Assembly (NCBI GenBank): GCA_021234155.1
Contig: JAJEKV010000033.1
Location: forward strand, 4,817,454 to 4,881,453
DNA length: 64,000 bases
Source of the DNA: Isoetes taiwanensis
Lineage: Eukaryota; Streptophyta; Lycopodiopsida; Isoetales; Isoetaceae
Direction: 5' to 3'
The position numbers and the translations under genes are program-made. Below are positions 1 to 11,279 of the stretch, in pieces. The notes beneath the pieces were generated by a model. It did not search any database. It saw nothing but the letters and a program-made list of their open reading frames with translations, and was not told where the DNA came from. Within the stretch, counting starts at the first letter, position 1. Each line of letters starts with the position of its first letter.

Positions 1-554
1 TCCCCCCCCTCCCTATCATCTGGATCTGGTTTTACAGCCAACTCTGCAAGAAACCTTAAATGAAGATATGAAGACTCTGCAATTTCCTACTTACTGTCAA
101 ACGATTCAATTTTTATTTAACATTACAAAGCATCTTTCTTAAATTGTTGTGCCAGAAATGAGATTTAAAAATAACTACTCCAAAGCATTCGCATAACATG
201 CTACAGTAGTGTCGCTAGTTGTCCAAAAGCAAACACTTGGTATGTGAGAAGCATTGGCAACATTCTGAGCAACAAGAAACAGGCGGATATTTCAGTTCAT
301 CGATGCCTTTCTTTTGCCCTCTTTGCGATTGACACACAATCCTTTCACAATTAATTATGTAACTATACAAACTTTTGACAACAACTGCACAATTCTTGGC
401 TCTAGATACACTACGAAGACCCAGACAAATTGCAACGGATTAGTCATAAAGCATAGACAACTTTACAAATTGATGCTTTACTGCCCATCTATATTGTTTA
501 TGCCTCTCTATCGCTCACGAAAAATCCAAGCCTCTGTCTTCAATCGAAGCCAAT
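1..554. other. Non-coding stretch, nothing recognised
   Basis: AT-rich sequence without a convincing coding region. The one short open frame at 314-574 has no recognisable motif and runs into the MITE that follows. Confidence 0.5.
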
Positions 555-1142
555 GCTCACTGCAATGTTGTTAAGTACGTCAAAATCCGTACGTTTAAAA
601 AACGTTTTTTAAGATTTTTTGAAGATTTTTAAAATTTTTGAAAAAAATCTTTAAAAACGTATTTCATATAAAATACGTTAAAAATCTTTAAAATCCTTAA
701 AAATCCTTAAAAATATTTAAAAATCTTTAAAAATCCTTAAAAATCCTTATACTGTGATTTTTTTAATCCAAATATATGATATTCTTGAACTTATTTATCC
801 TTGTATATAAAATTCTTATACTTCTTAAGCTCTATAATAATATTTTTCTGAACTTTCTTTAGAGTTGCATGGCAAAACAACTATGATCTTGTACTTGAAC
901 TTAATAGTTTCTAATAGCAGTATAAGCTTCTGATTTACTTGTTGGCATCTTATAACTTGTAGCAAAAATGTGTATTCTAACAGTAGCAAATATGTCCAAT
1001 AAAGCAGTGCAAAGAATGTGCAATTTTTTTATTTTTTATTTTTGGCCATACCAAATCATAAAAATCCTTTAAAAAACGTGAGGATTTTTATAGAGGTACT
1101 TTAAAAATAAAAAACGGGTTTTTTAACAACATTGGCTCACTG
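555..1142. mobile_element. hAT-type MITE with 8-bp target duplication
   Basis: The element occupies 563-1134. It starts with CAATGTTGTTAA and ends with TTAACAACATTG, a perfect 12-bp terminal inverted repeat. It is bracketed by the direct repeat GCTCACTG at 555-562 and 1135-1142. An 8-bp target duplication with short inverted ends is the hallmark of the hAT superfamily. The 572-bp interior has no coding capacity; it is very AT-rich, with many iterations of AAAAATCCTT-like units and paired ACGTTTTTTAA-like palindromes near both ends, which could serve as subterminal transposase sites. It is therefore non-autonomous and would depend on a hAT transposase supplied elsewhere. The decayed hAT gene at 4.5-7.3 kb is a neighbour, but no link between the two is shown. 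Confidence 0.85.
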
Positions 1143-3056
1143 GCCGAGTTATACCATCCCTTAGTAAAAATAATGAGACAAAATGTTGTTGTCAATATAC
1201 TTTATGGCTCTACTTTTTGGAAGTACTCCATCTGCCTGATTACGCACAACAATTGTAATTAATATGCAAGCAGAGAAATGTTTGCCGCATACAGGATACT
1301 AATCGAGAACAATTATGCTTGGTTGCACAGAGGTAATATTATTTGATTGTAAACTAGCCTTCAGTGAGCATAATGTTCTGTAACCTTATAGATGCAAGCT
1401 TCCACTAAGTTAATATTAAACCACATCGTATGCAGAATTTACTTTGGAAGAAAAAAAACATTGAATCAGAGAATGGGGGGTGCTTGAAGCTCAGATACGA
1501 AAGCAACAAGGGAAAATATTCAACTAAGGTCTTATACTCCAAAAATTTTCATTGGCGTTCCGTTGAGCCCACTGTCAGAATTAACAAAAGGCAAAAACTG
1601 AAAGATCTCCTCTTCTGAAATCTCTTCTCCTCTTCCAAATAGCCTGAACCAACAACCAGGTAAAGACCGTTAAAAATAGATTCGCTGCCAATCAAGTAAA
1701 ACACTTCTTTTGTTTGATGGAATCTGCTGCCTTTTATCAGATCCGGCAGGGCCGGATTCCCTGGTACGAAGCTTTGGAAAAGTCGCATACAGTGCCACGT
1801 ATCAAAACAACTACAGCTACTTAACAGACAGCATGAATCAGCTACCTAAAGATAAACACACAGAGGACCCATGCAACCCGCAAATAAACTCATAGCCCGC
1901 TCTACAAAAACATATTCCTGTCCCCTTAAGTGCTATCCGCAGGAGCTCCCAAGAATTGACACGCAGCTCATTGTCCAGGTAACACTCTGATCTTCCTCCG
2001 GCAAAACAGGCACGGTTTCCTTTCCTAAAAGTTCTTAGGTAATTTAATATCTGATTGTATCCTCATATTTATCTTCAACCAGGCCACAGAGTCCATTGGA
2101 TTTACTTTCCACAAATTGTCCCTCACATTTATATTTAAGCAGAGTAATCCCTTGTGTGTGCATAGAAATGCAGGAACCAGACAAATCCCAGCCTGGTGGC
2201 AGGTCCCCTTTGCACCAATCCAATGAACCCACTACAGACATACTTCCAGCATCTAACACGCCCATCAATCCCACTATTCTCAGCTTCTCAACGCCAAACA
2301 CACCAACCAATAGACAGATATGTCTTTTGGCACAACTCCACCCCTATCAAATCAATTGGACCATTAAAGCTCGCGTAACAGACAAAGGGCCATTGCGAAT
2401 ATTTAGCAGACCACGCGGAGAAGGCAAAATCTTCACAGCAGTGCTCACAGACAAGGACGTAGGTTCTCTTTCATCCTTCTTTCAATTAAGTTTACATAAG
2501 TCGTATTAACCTTCCCAACACATTTGTACAGTTCAAATGGCCATTTGTACAGTTCATTTGGCCATTTGTGAGTACATGAACACACACAGACAAAAGATTA
2601 CAGTTCAAGAAATCAATCCCATAGATTGGTCAACAGAATGCAAGACTTTGCTAGAGAAAATAGCAAATTTGAAATCGTGCTAGATCTCTGATAAACATGT
2701 ACCCCATTCCAATTTCCTTTAATACTACAATAATTTTAGAATCAAAATCATTCCACTCGCATTCACTTAAATTCCTTGACTTCTGAGATATTATGAAACC
2801 AAACCTGACTGCGGCGGCGAATGCCGCCGCGACAAATTCTTGTAAAATAAATAGGGATAGAAAGTACCTAGATGCATCAAGTAAAAAACAAGTTCCTAGG
2901 GTGGATGTCTCAAGTAAAAAACAAGTTCATGTGAGAGCTATGGATGGAACCAAGTGGAAAACAAATTCAAGTATGCACATTTGCTGAAAGTTTTTTCTCA
3001 AGGACCTCTCAATGCACCATGGGTGCACAACCTATCAAAAGGTGTAAAGCATATCA

Positions 3057-3089
<33 letters not shown>

Positions 3090-3133
3090 AGGCTACCATA
3101 AAACAGGCTATATGTACCCTGCAAATTTCAACC
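1143..3133. other. Intergenic, no gene recognised
   Basis: Several short open frames occur here, including one of 137 codons at 2096-2509, but none shows a domain, codon pattern or splice context that I recognise. A duplicated TGTACAGTTC/GGCCATTTGT motif lies at about 2521-2566, and a run of about 29 A residues lies at 3060-3088. The A-run could be the tail of an old retroposed sequence; no partner sequence proves it. Confidence 0.4.
2811..2830. repeat. Perfect GC hairpin
   Basis: GCGGCGGC (2811-2818) pairs perfectly with GCCGCCGC (2823-2830) around a GAAT loop, inside otherwise AT-rich DNA. No role is assigned. Confidence 0.6.
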
Positions 3134-3295
3134 CTAAAATAGTTCTTTCATATCTATCGTCCAATCTTCAGCCTCTCCCATTACTTCTTCATCATCGGAG
3201 GCCTCCAGATACCTAGACCAGGAAATACGGTGCTTCAAATCCTTCCCTTTCTTTATTATTTTGCAAATGTAGGGCCTTGGAGGCGAAACAGTAAG
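3134..3295 (-). other. Possible coding exon, family not recognised
   Basis: Reading the minus strand from 3295 to a TAG at 3134 gives 54 open codons with protein-like composition: a basic start (PPRPYICKIIKKGK), then SWSRYLEASDDEEV, then an acidic end (AEDWTIDMKELF). An AG acceptor (CTTAG) lies just before it. A possible short first exon starting MDPTSAR lies at about 3365-3386 with a GTATTT donor. The gene could be a small two-exon gene, or the fragment of a larger one. I do not recognise the family; the acidic EDW stretch resembles leaders before some plant kinase domains, but that is weak. Confidence 0.25.
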
Positions 3296-4477
3296 CTAAG
3301 ATTATGCATGCAGGCATGTAGAATAAACTGATTAAAACCAAACAATTACCAAGCTAAAGAAATACCGAGCTGAAGTTGGGTCCATGGCCACAACCGATTG
3401 TGAAGCACTCAGGTTGTTGCTTCTGAATGATCTGGGTAGCTAACAGGGTCTTCAAGGTAACGGCGAAGGGAAGACAAAACCCAATTGTCGAACAAAGAAT
3501 ATGGTGGAAGAGAGAATTTCCTTAGATTTTCTATTTTCGTAGCTGCAGATGAAGAAATTTAACAAATTATACCACCCAGCCAGGGTTTCCCCTAAGGTGC
3601 GAATGTTCGCTAAAATGCGATTTTTTAGGAAATTAATGGTATTTGGTGCGAACGGATAGTAGGTTCCCTTTTTTATTATTTTCTTAATGGTCGCCACCCC
3701 TTCTACGAAAGGAACTCCCGCCATGGTCGATTTCGCCCTACTCCACGAAAGAGGGATTGCTAGTAATCGCCCGGATTTCTAAGGCAGGATTCCAAGTTTT
3801 TCATACATTCGCCCTTCATTTTAAGATCCGGCTTAGATGGCTACAATGGTTGCGGTTTTGTGAAGCTAGAGAGAGATCGGTAAGAAGTAATCATTGATTT
3901 CTATTTTTTTCTTCTGTATAATCACCGAGTCCCCATGTTTTTCTCTTGGGATAGGTCTCGAAAGTTTTGCAAGCATTGGGTGGGCATTCGAAATAGCCAG
4001 GTAAAGTCGTCATTCGTCAAGCTTCTTCTGGTCTGCTACTGGTTTCAAGAAACTTCTTCATCTTTGTCTGATAGTTTTCCTTAGAATTTAGCTATTGGGC
4101 ATGCAACAGAAAATTTTACTTATGTTTTGGAGCTATGCTTTGGTTTTGGGTCCAACAGGGAACATCTAGAAGCACCATGCCGTAGTAATTTGGGTGTCGT
4201 GTGATGCCCCAGAGGTATGAACGCCAGAGACGTCCATCTTCTCTGCTGGAGCTTTCCATTCAGTGTGTTGTGCGCCATATTCATCAGGTTCCTTCACTTG
4301 CTACGATTCCTGGACCTCTTTTGATACAGCATACTCCATGCAAAAATAATTCAGGTAAATATTTGGATTACGCAATATCCGAATCGAGTTCCAATGTGAG
4401 TTTCAATCTTTGGTTGGTCTTCTTGACATTGCCATGTTGTTTTTACAGATATATTTCAGAATCAGATAGGTAATAGG
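3296..4477. other. Intergenic, possible promoter/leader region
   Basis: No gene is recognised. Open frames at 3452-3724 (minus) and 4201-4473 (plus) carry no identifiable domain. The plus-strand one lies just upstream of the hAT transposase and could be its untranslated or spliced leader. Confidence 0.3.
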
Positions 4478-7131
4478 TTGCCATTTTTACATGGCAAGAC
4501 AAAGCAACCTTCTATCATTATTTTGCAAGAACAACCAAGATGTTCTTTGCTCTTGGTAGCGACACCCAAAGAACTAACCGCCTTTATTGAAGAAGTGAAT
4601 ATGCAAGCAACACCGATTCAACTTGTAGTACATGCTGAAAACAATGTTGTAGAGCCTGAACGCAATGGGGAATCATCTGCTCTTCAAGGGGATGTTAAAG
4701 CAAATGCTGAAAACAACAAGAAAAAAAGAAAGTTAACTGAGTGGAGTCTAGGAAGGGAGTTTCAGCCTGATTGGGCAAGAAGGTTCCCGTTCATAGAACC
4801 TGTTTGTGAGAAAAACGAGTTTGAAATGCCAAAGAGACCAACTAAGATGCGATGCGTTGCATGTTCGTGGAAAAATAGAAGTGAATGTGTGTTCCAGCTG
4901 AAATTAGATATTGTAGAAAAACATGCTGGTAAGGTGTACGAGAAGATGATTGTAGATGGGGAAGAAATAAATATCTCAAGATGGAAAACAAAGGAGGAGT
5001 GCAGGCATATGCAAGCGGTTGAAGAATATAAAAAATATTTACAAAAGCAAGACTTGCCAAGCGTCCCACTGATCAAAACCATGCCGCAAAAGATGGCAGA
5101 TAGAAATTTAAGATCGAAAGTTGTGCAGCTACAAGCCTTATTTCATGTGCTGAAAAGGGGTAAGCCATTATCTGATTTTCCACAACATGAGAATCTTTTA
5201 TCCTTACAGCCAATTCCAGACTTCCCAACCACGCATTGGTCTATCCAAAGTGGAGAGGAATTTGCAAAATGTATTGATCAAGTGATTTTAGATGATCTGC
5301 GAGAGGAAATGCACAATTGTGATTATTTTGCCGTGTCATTAGACGAAGCTTCAGCAAAGGATAACTCCTCTTGGTTATGTATGACAGTGTACATGGTTAA
5401 GAACTTTGTGAGATGTGCCTTTTATGCTGGAATTACATGCCTACAAAAAAATGCCACTGGAGAGAATATTTTTGCTATTGTCCAAGACAATTTGGTGACA
5501 AAGTTAGGGCTCACATCGGCTGAGATTGGCAAAAAACTAGTTTGCATAGGATTGGATGGATGCTCAGTGATGCAAGGATGTAGAAATGGATTGACCGTAA
5601 GAATGCAAACCAGTTTGGCACCATATGCATTAGGCATTCATTGTATGGCCCATAGAATGAATCTTGCTTACAAAATTGTTGATACATTTGAGTCTGTCAC
5701 AAAGATTGAGGATCTGGTTTCAGAATCTTTCAACTTCTTTTGTCGAAGTTCAAAACGGTAAAAATCCTCTTTACTTCAAGTTTATTTTGTTTGTTAGTTA
5801 CTTAAAGTAACTTTTGTATGTATTATGTATATGTGTCTCCAGGGTTCGTCAATTTAAGAAATACGCAGCTGGTCTAACGAAGGGTTCTAAAATGCTGAAG
5901 AATGTCAATACACGATGGATATCTTTGTATAAACCTGCGAAGCGCCTATTTCAAGAATATCAATCAATGGTTGGATTAATGGATAAGCTATCTTCTGGAA
6001 AAAGGAAAGATGGGAAGGATAAAGCTCAAAATTTGCTTTCTAGACTAGTTGATTTGGAAACATTGCTTACTTTAGCAGGTACAAATTTCTTTACTAAATA
6101 TGTTTAGGAAGCTTCTATGTTAGAATGATGATCTTATGCATGTGTCATTAGGTATACTCCCAATGTTAAGGGAGATGAATTTTTTGATTAAGTTGGCACA
6201 AAAGCGCACTATGTATATTCCTGAGTATGTGACTGCAAGGAAGTTGGCTTGCGATGCATTAGATTGCTTGTATCCCACTTCACCAAATGAGCCATATGAT
6301 AAAGAAAAATTTGTTGCCTGGAATAATTTGGCAAACATTGAAGGTGAGAAGTCAGCTAGTATATTAGAGTATGATTCAAAAGGCGTCTTGTGCATGAAGG
6401 TGCATTCACATCTTGTTCAGGTATGAAGAGAATTGTATCTTTTTTTCTTTACATTCATGTACTAATGATAATTGTTACTGATATGGATAGATGTACACAA
6501 AAGAAAGCAAGAGTTCAGGTCTTGTAAGGCACGCTCCTATCACAAGTGCTAGTTTTTAAAATTTTGGAAAAAGTGAGAACTAACCTTGCAAAGATTGCTG
6601 CTACCTTGTCAAAAAGAAATAAAAAAGCGATTTCAAAGAGATGGACTATTAGATGCTATGGCTATCGTATATCCACAATTTTGGATCAGCCAAAAGGATC
6701 TTTCCACTTGTCAGAAAGAGTATAAAAGTAAGCTGCATGTATTGATATCTCATTTTGCAAAAACTGTTAGTGTAGGTGCAGATGTAGTAGTACATGGGGC
6801 AATTAATGAAGGTTCATTGTTAGAGCAATCTGAATGCTTTGGACAGACCATGTGGTCTCAATGTCAGTCTCTTGAAGAGCCCAAAGAGTTTGGGTCAATA
6901 ACAAGATTGTGGTTGTGGCTAGGTAATAGCCAGGTTCTCCAAGATCACATGCCAGAATTTTTTAAGCTTGTTAGACTGTGTCAGACTATGGTTCTTGGAT
7001 CAGTTGAAGATGAAAGGATATTTAGTATTATGGGCTACTTGAAGAATAAAGTGCGCAATAGGTTGGAGAAGAATTTAGACCTTTGCCTAAGAGCATACAC
7101 TTGCAATTATACTGTTGCAGATTTTCCATAT

Positions 7132-7217
<86 letters not shown>

Positions 7218-7322
7218 GCTTTAGCTCTATGGGCTTCGACAAGTAGAAGAGAGCGTCCACAACCGAATGAGGTTGCTCAATTGGCACAATCAAATGTTGC
7301 AAAGACTGGATCATCTGGATGA
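4478..7322 (+). pseudogene. hAT-superfamily transposase (decayed, four exons)
   Basis: This is a domesticated-looking or degenerate hAT transposase. Exon 1 (about 4478-5757) encodes a basic leader (KKKRK), a zinc-finger-like region with CVAC and a later ECRHM, and the start of the RNase H-like core: the motif SLDEAS, then GCSVMQG and HCMAHRMNLAYK, which are typical hAT core blocks. Intron 1 is 5758-5842 (GTAAAA...CCAG), exon 2 is 5843-6078, intron 2 is 6079-6151, exon 3 is 6152-6420, and exon 4 starts at 6491; reading phase is kept across the first two introns. Exon 4 is broken by at least two frame changes (near 6557 and 6635). The C-terminal hAT dimerisation region is still visible (SVEDERIFSIMGYLKNKVRN). 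A GATA repeat then inserts stops, and the frame resumes as ALWASTSRRERPQPNE up to 7322. It is non-functional as read. Confidence 0.8.
7132..7216. repeat. (GATA)n microsatellite within transposase 3' end
   Basis: About 21 uninterrupted copies of GATA. The tract sits inside the former coding region and places a TAG in frame after PYDR. Confidence 0.95.
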
Positions 7323-8139
7323 AGTGCAGCGATCTGATCTGATCTGATTCCCCAAGAGATGTTCAAACATGTTCTTTTTATGCTATTCAAACATGGGCTG
7401 TCATAACTTTTTATGCTTCAGTTATGCTTAAGTGTGTCTTTTCAGGATTACGTAATTATTTTTGTGTCTTAAGAAAGGTAGCAAAACTTTAAAATGTTAA
7501 GAAAAGTAGTAGCAATATTTATATGGCTAAACATTTAAAATTTATATGGTAAACACTACTCGTTTTATATTGATTTATCAAACACTATTCTATATAGATT
7601 AAGTTAATGTACATCAGCAGAAATATATAATGTATTTGTAGTTTTTGCCCTACAAACTATTCATGATTCTTGGCCTAAAGGGTCAAAGATATTGTATTCA
7701 ATCATCCTAATATCACGATTGTACCTTTAGGATGTAACAATACAAGAGAGAAAGCACCTTTAAAACACCATATTTTTTCTTCGAAAATGGTTTTGTACTA
7801 TTGCAAAAAATCGCCTTGGACACTATATTGTAATTGGGATAAAAACAAAAATTCGCCAGCTTTGCTAACCTCCAAACTATCAAACTCGCCAAATGAACTA
7901 TATTACTCACTTAAAATTTTTTCTTAAACTCGCCAAATGAACTATATTACTCACTTAAAATTTTTTCTTAAGGGAAACCCTGCACCCAGCTTGAAGCAGT
8001 TTGCTGAGAAATTTGGCGGACTGCTCTGGTATTGGTCGTTAGGGCCAGAATGGTCAGGCTCGCGGCCAAAGGAATTACCTGGCTTTTCTATTTTTCCTAA
8101 CCGTCGATTCATAATCTAACGGTTGAGATGGAAAAAGGC
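7323..8139. other. Intergenic with a 44-bp tandem duplication
   Basis: No gene is seen. A 44-bp unit beginning AAACTCGCCAAATGAAC is duplicated exactly in tandem at 7882-7925 and 7926-7969. The stretch at 8060-8139 resembles sequence at about 11050-11150 and belongs to the outer part of the flanking direct repeat described next. Confidence 0.6.
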
Positions 8140-8211
8140 TGACGTGGCACGACACGTGGCATAGCTAGAAACGCAGGAAAGTGGGCAGCTCGGGTTAGCC
8201 AACCCTGCTAA
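8140..8211 (+). repeat. Left copy of direct repeat flanking captured gene fragments
   Basis: This 72-bp stretch contains GACACGTGGCATAGCTAG and ends with a small hairpin, GGGTT-AGCC-AACCC (8192-8205), followed by TGCTAA. It recurs in the same orientation at 11151-11222 with only a few mismatches. A hairpin a few bases before a CTRR-like end (CTAA) recalls Helitron 3' ends, but no matching TC-type 5' end was found, so the superfamily is open. Confidence 0.7.
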
Positions 8212-9160
8212 AAAGTCCCTTTTAATAATGTTACCCCTTGCCAACGTTTCCCAGGCCTATTTTCATGCAAGAAACCTCATGCCTTAGGCTATCACTCTTA
8301 TGTTTGTTTTGCAGTCTGTTTCTTATTTGCCTTAGGCTATCACTCTTTTGCTTGTTGTGGGAACTAAACTGCTTGTGCCACCATGATTGTCATATCAAGA
8401 TCTTGTGAGAACAAAGAAATGCAATGGCAAATGAACTGATTCGAGATTGGGAAATGATCCAGACAACCCTTTGGGACTAAATTCACAAAATTGTAAAAGA
8501 AACTTAGTTTGCATTCTGCCATTTCATCTAATCGGCTATATGGCACAGGTTTCTTCATCCAATCATATTTCGCCATGTGGCACAATTTCTTTACCTGAAT
8601 GTCAAACTGTTGTGCAGATTCACAAACAGAGTGCAGATTCATCACGACTTCACCAGTTTTTTAGTTTACCTCATGTTCCGAAGCATTTACCTTTCGTTCC
8701 AGAAGATCGTGGTTGTAGAATGCAAACTAAATTTCTTTCACAGCATTTACCTTTCATTCCAGAAGATTGTGGGCGTAGAATGCAAACTAAGTCACGTTAA
8801 TAGAATGTCATTCCGGGTGACATTCCCCATGTGTCCACAAGCCGCCGCCTTCGCGCATCAGCCTGTTTCCACTCCGAGAATGTCCCGTAAATTAGCATCC
8901 ATTGCCATTCGAATTGTATTGTTTTGAAAGATCTGGACGTGCGAGACCTGGATATTAATTCTAGACACCAGCACTCGCTTCAAAAATTTCTCATAGGATT
9001 AGGGTACCTGGAGTGTGGATCGGGCAAGTACACAGCTAGAAAGCCATATTTTATAATATGATGCAATTCTGCAACTCCATCTTATAAAATGCAGGTTAGC
9101 AAGTTGATATTGGTCACTCTGAGAGAACCAATAGTTAAAGATGTCTCATATTAGATTAGA
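8212..9160. other. Non-coding, 60-bp tandem duplication inside
   Basis: No gene is recognised. A 60-bp unit (AGCATTTACCTTTC..., through TAGAATGCAAACTAA) is repeated twice at about 8682-8791, with a few substitutions. Confidence 0.55.
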
Positions 9161-10097
9161 TTATTTTCGGAATAACCCAGACTTCTGCAACATTTTACTG
9201 TAATCAGATATGATTGGGGATTTCCTAACAAGCTCCCATGTCCGAGCAGCATTCCGAAGCCATTCGCGCTCGCTCAATGATTTCGCAAACTGCTTCCGAG
9301 GCATTGCCAATATCTGCAAACATTCAGCATTCTTGTGAAGAACGCATTAAAAGTTTAACCCACATCTATCATCTGGTCTATTGTATCATCCATCATGTGG
9401 CACAACATTATAGCATAGACACAACACTGCCCAATAATATAGGATAGACAGAACAAACCTGATTGCACATATGTTGCATCATTGTTTCATAGCCTTCAGG
9501 TTGCTTTCTGGGCTCATCTGGCAATTCCAGAGGTAAAACATAGAAATTCACAGAATTACATGTTCCAAAAGGCATATGCTCTTCCTGGCCCTTTTGTTTT
9601 GTAGTCAACTTTTCTTTTATAGATTGCTCGCTTGCAATAACTGTGCTTTGTCGAGACTCTGGAGCTACATATGTAACTACCCCATTTCTCCTGAATGCTG
9701 GAGAAGTGAAGTATCTGTTCAGACTCTTCTCCAAAAAGTTGATGTTATACCATGCCCATTCCATCTCCCAAAGCCTGCTTAAAATACCAAGGCTTTTATT
9801 ACGGACTAAATAACAGTTGCAAAGTCTGTTGGACAGTAACTTCAATACTTACTTTGTATGGATAAAAACTGTATCAGCAAAATATTCTGAATTGTCTTCT
9901 GAGGGAATATATGTAGATGTTCCAAGTAATGAGGAATCCAAAATGCCCTGCTTCAACATCTCGACCTTCAATAGAACATGTCAGAAGATGAACAGAACGT
10001 TGACAGCACGTTAAAGTTTATCCACTTACAGTTTGCATCAACCGCCACATACTTGTGTCATGAATCCCTTCAGTCACCACTAAAAGAACGTGACAAA
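9161..10097 (-). pseudogene. SMG9-like gene, 3' half only (four exons)
   Basis: SMG9 is a P-loop-like partner of the SMG1 kinase in nonsense-mediated mRNA decay. On the minus strand I can join four exons in phase: 10097-10030, 9965-9853, 9774-9459 and 9313-9161, with AG acceptors and GT donors (GTAAGT, GTAAGT, GTTTGT). The spliced reading begins CHVLLVVTEGIHDTSMWRL, continues through FIHTK and SLNRYFTSPAFRR, and ends LSEREWLRNAARTWELV then KMLQKSGLFRK and a TAA. This order and the C-terminal WLRNxAxxWExVxKSP block match my memory of plant SMG9 proteins. The N-terminal half is absent: directly upstream on the same strand lies a piece of galacturonokinase. The introns are retained, so this is a DNA-level fragment, not a retrocopy. 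Family assignment rests on motif recall only. Confidence 0.7.
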
Positions 10098-10164
10098 CTG
10101 AGGAAAGAAACACTCCAAGCTAGAAATGTTCCTTAGATAACAAAGTGAGAGATGTAAGACTTCA

Positions 10165-11051
10165 GCAACAGCCAAGCAGCGGTTCTTCCCCTTTCCTTCC
10201 AACAGCCTTCAACAGAACTTTGGCTGCCTCCTTGCATTCTGCTACTCTCATGTTATATCCAGGTTTGCTAACAAGGGAATGTTGGAGCCCTGAAAAAGCA
10301 AGCAAGGTTTTATACCTTTGCTCTAATGCAGCTGCAGGGTAATATAAATCATGTGTCCTATCCTTGCACCTTATCAAGGTGAGACTCCCTCGGCAAGACA
10401 GTAATATTGCAGACTGATCCAAAACTCCATTGCATAACCCTAGATACCCATTCTTAATCAAGCGATCTAGCTCTATATTTCCTTCAACAGATACACAAAT
10501 TCCATTTCCTTGTTCAAGAGCCATAAGAAGTGCAATACCTGTAGCTGCAGAGGAACTAACACGCCACAGCCATGGAAGCCATCTCCCCCATCTACAATTC
10601 CACAGATCCCTTTGCTGAGGCAATATCCTCGAACCAAAAGCGCATACACAGCACCAGGGGCATAAATTCCCCACTTGCATTTGCTTCCTAAAAGAGCAGC
10701 TTCTTGAAGAGTTTCTTTCAAAACCTTTTCCTTTAACGGCGATGCCATATCAGAAAATGAAAAGCTTACCTCTCCTTGGAATTGCATGGATTTGAGCTTG
10801 ATCTGTTGCAAATTTAAAGCAGTAAAGGCGAGTAAAATGCCAGAATCGAGGGCCATTGCTGTCATCGTCACCGAGCCGCCTTGATGATCAATGTGGGCGC
10901 CCAAGGGACAAATCCTATAGGGGGAAGCGACAAATTTCAGATCTTTAGAATTTAATAGATTTGCTTCTCTTGCAGCTTGTTTGAGAGGTTGAAGATGGTC
11001 CGGCGATGACCATGAGGCCGAGATACGACGACGGATTGCCGTCGCGGGCAT
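10165..11051 (-). pseudogene. Galacturonokinase, N-terminal part, frameshifted
   Basis: Galacturonokinase is a GHMP-family sugar kinase that phosphorylates D-galacturonic acid for salvage into nucleotide sugars. The reading starts at ATG 11051 (MPATAIRRR) and shows the substrate-site motif YRICPLGAHIDHQGG near residue 45, then GAVYAL and GDGFHGCG. At about 10556-10566 the frame shifts inside the ATP-binding GHMP motif: the continuation SSSAATGIALLMALEQ is in another frame. Further matching blocks follow (DRLIKNGYLGL, GVLDQSAILLS, LAFSGLQHSL, PGYNMRVAECKEAAKVLL), and similarity stops near 10174 at EEPLLG. Roughly the last 40% of the enzyme, including the C-terminal GHMP domain, is missing and is replaced by SMG9-like exons on the same strand. 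No intron is evident in this 890-bp piece. The gene cannot encode an active enzyme as read. Confidence 0.85.
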
Positions 11052-11150
11052 CTCTGGAAGACCATGCTAACTGGAATTTTCTTTACTTTCTAATTTTCCT
11101 ATCCGTAGATGTGAAAATAGACAGATCTAATGGCATAGAATAATTTGGCC

Positions 11151-11222
11151 TATGTGGCATGACACGTGGCATAGCTAGAAACGCAGGAAATTGAGCAGCT
11201 CGGGTTAGGCAACCCTGCTAAA
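11151..11222 (+). repeat. Right copy of the direct repeat flanking gene fragments
   Basis: This is the direct-orientation partner of 8140-8211, with the same ACGTGGCATAGCTAG core and the hairpin GGGTT-AGGC-AACCC (11192-11205) ending in TGCTAA. The two copies bracket about 3 kb that holds the galacturonokinase and SMG9-like fragments. Confidence 0.7.
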
Positions 11223-11279
11223 TTTTATAAAATTAAAAACATAATCAACTTGTTTATTTAATATTTGAGATAAATAACC

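Noticed and set aside
2096-2509. 137-codon open frame as a gene
   Set aside because: No domain, overlapping frames of similar length on both strands, and no supporting splice or promoter context.
11151-11222. Firm Helitron call for the repeats around the gene fragments
   Set aside because: The hairpin plus CTAA fits a 3' end, but no TC 5' end, no A/T insertion site and no Rep/helicase are visible.
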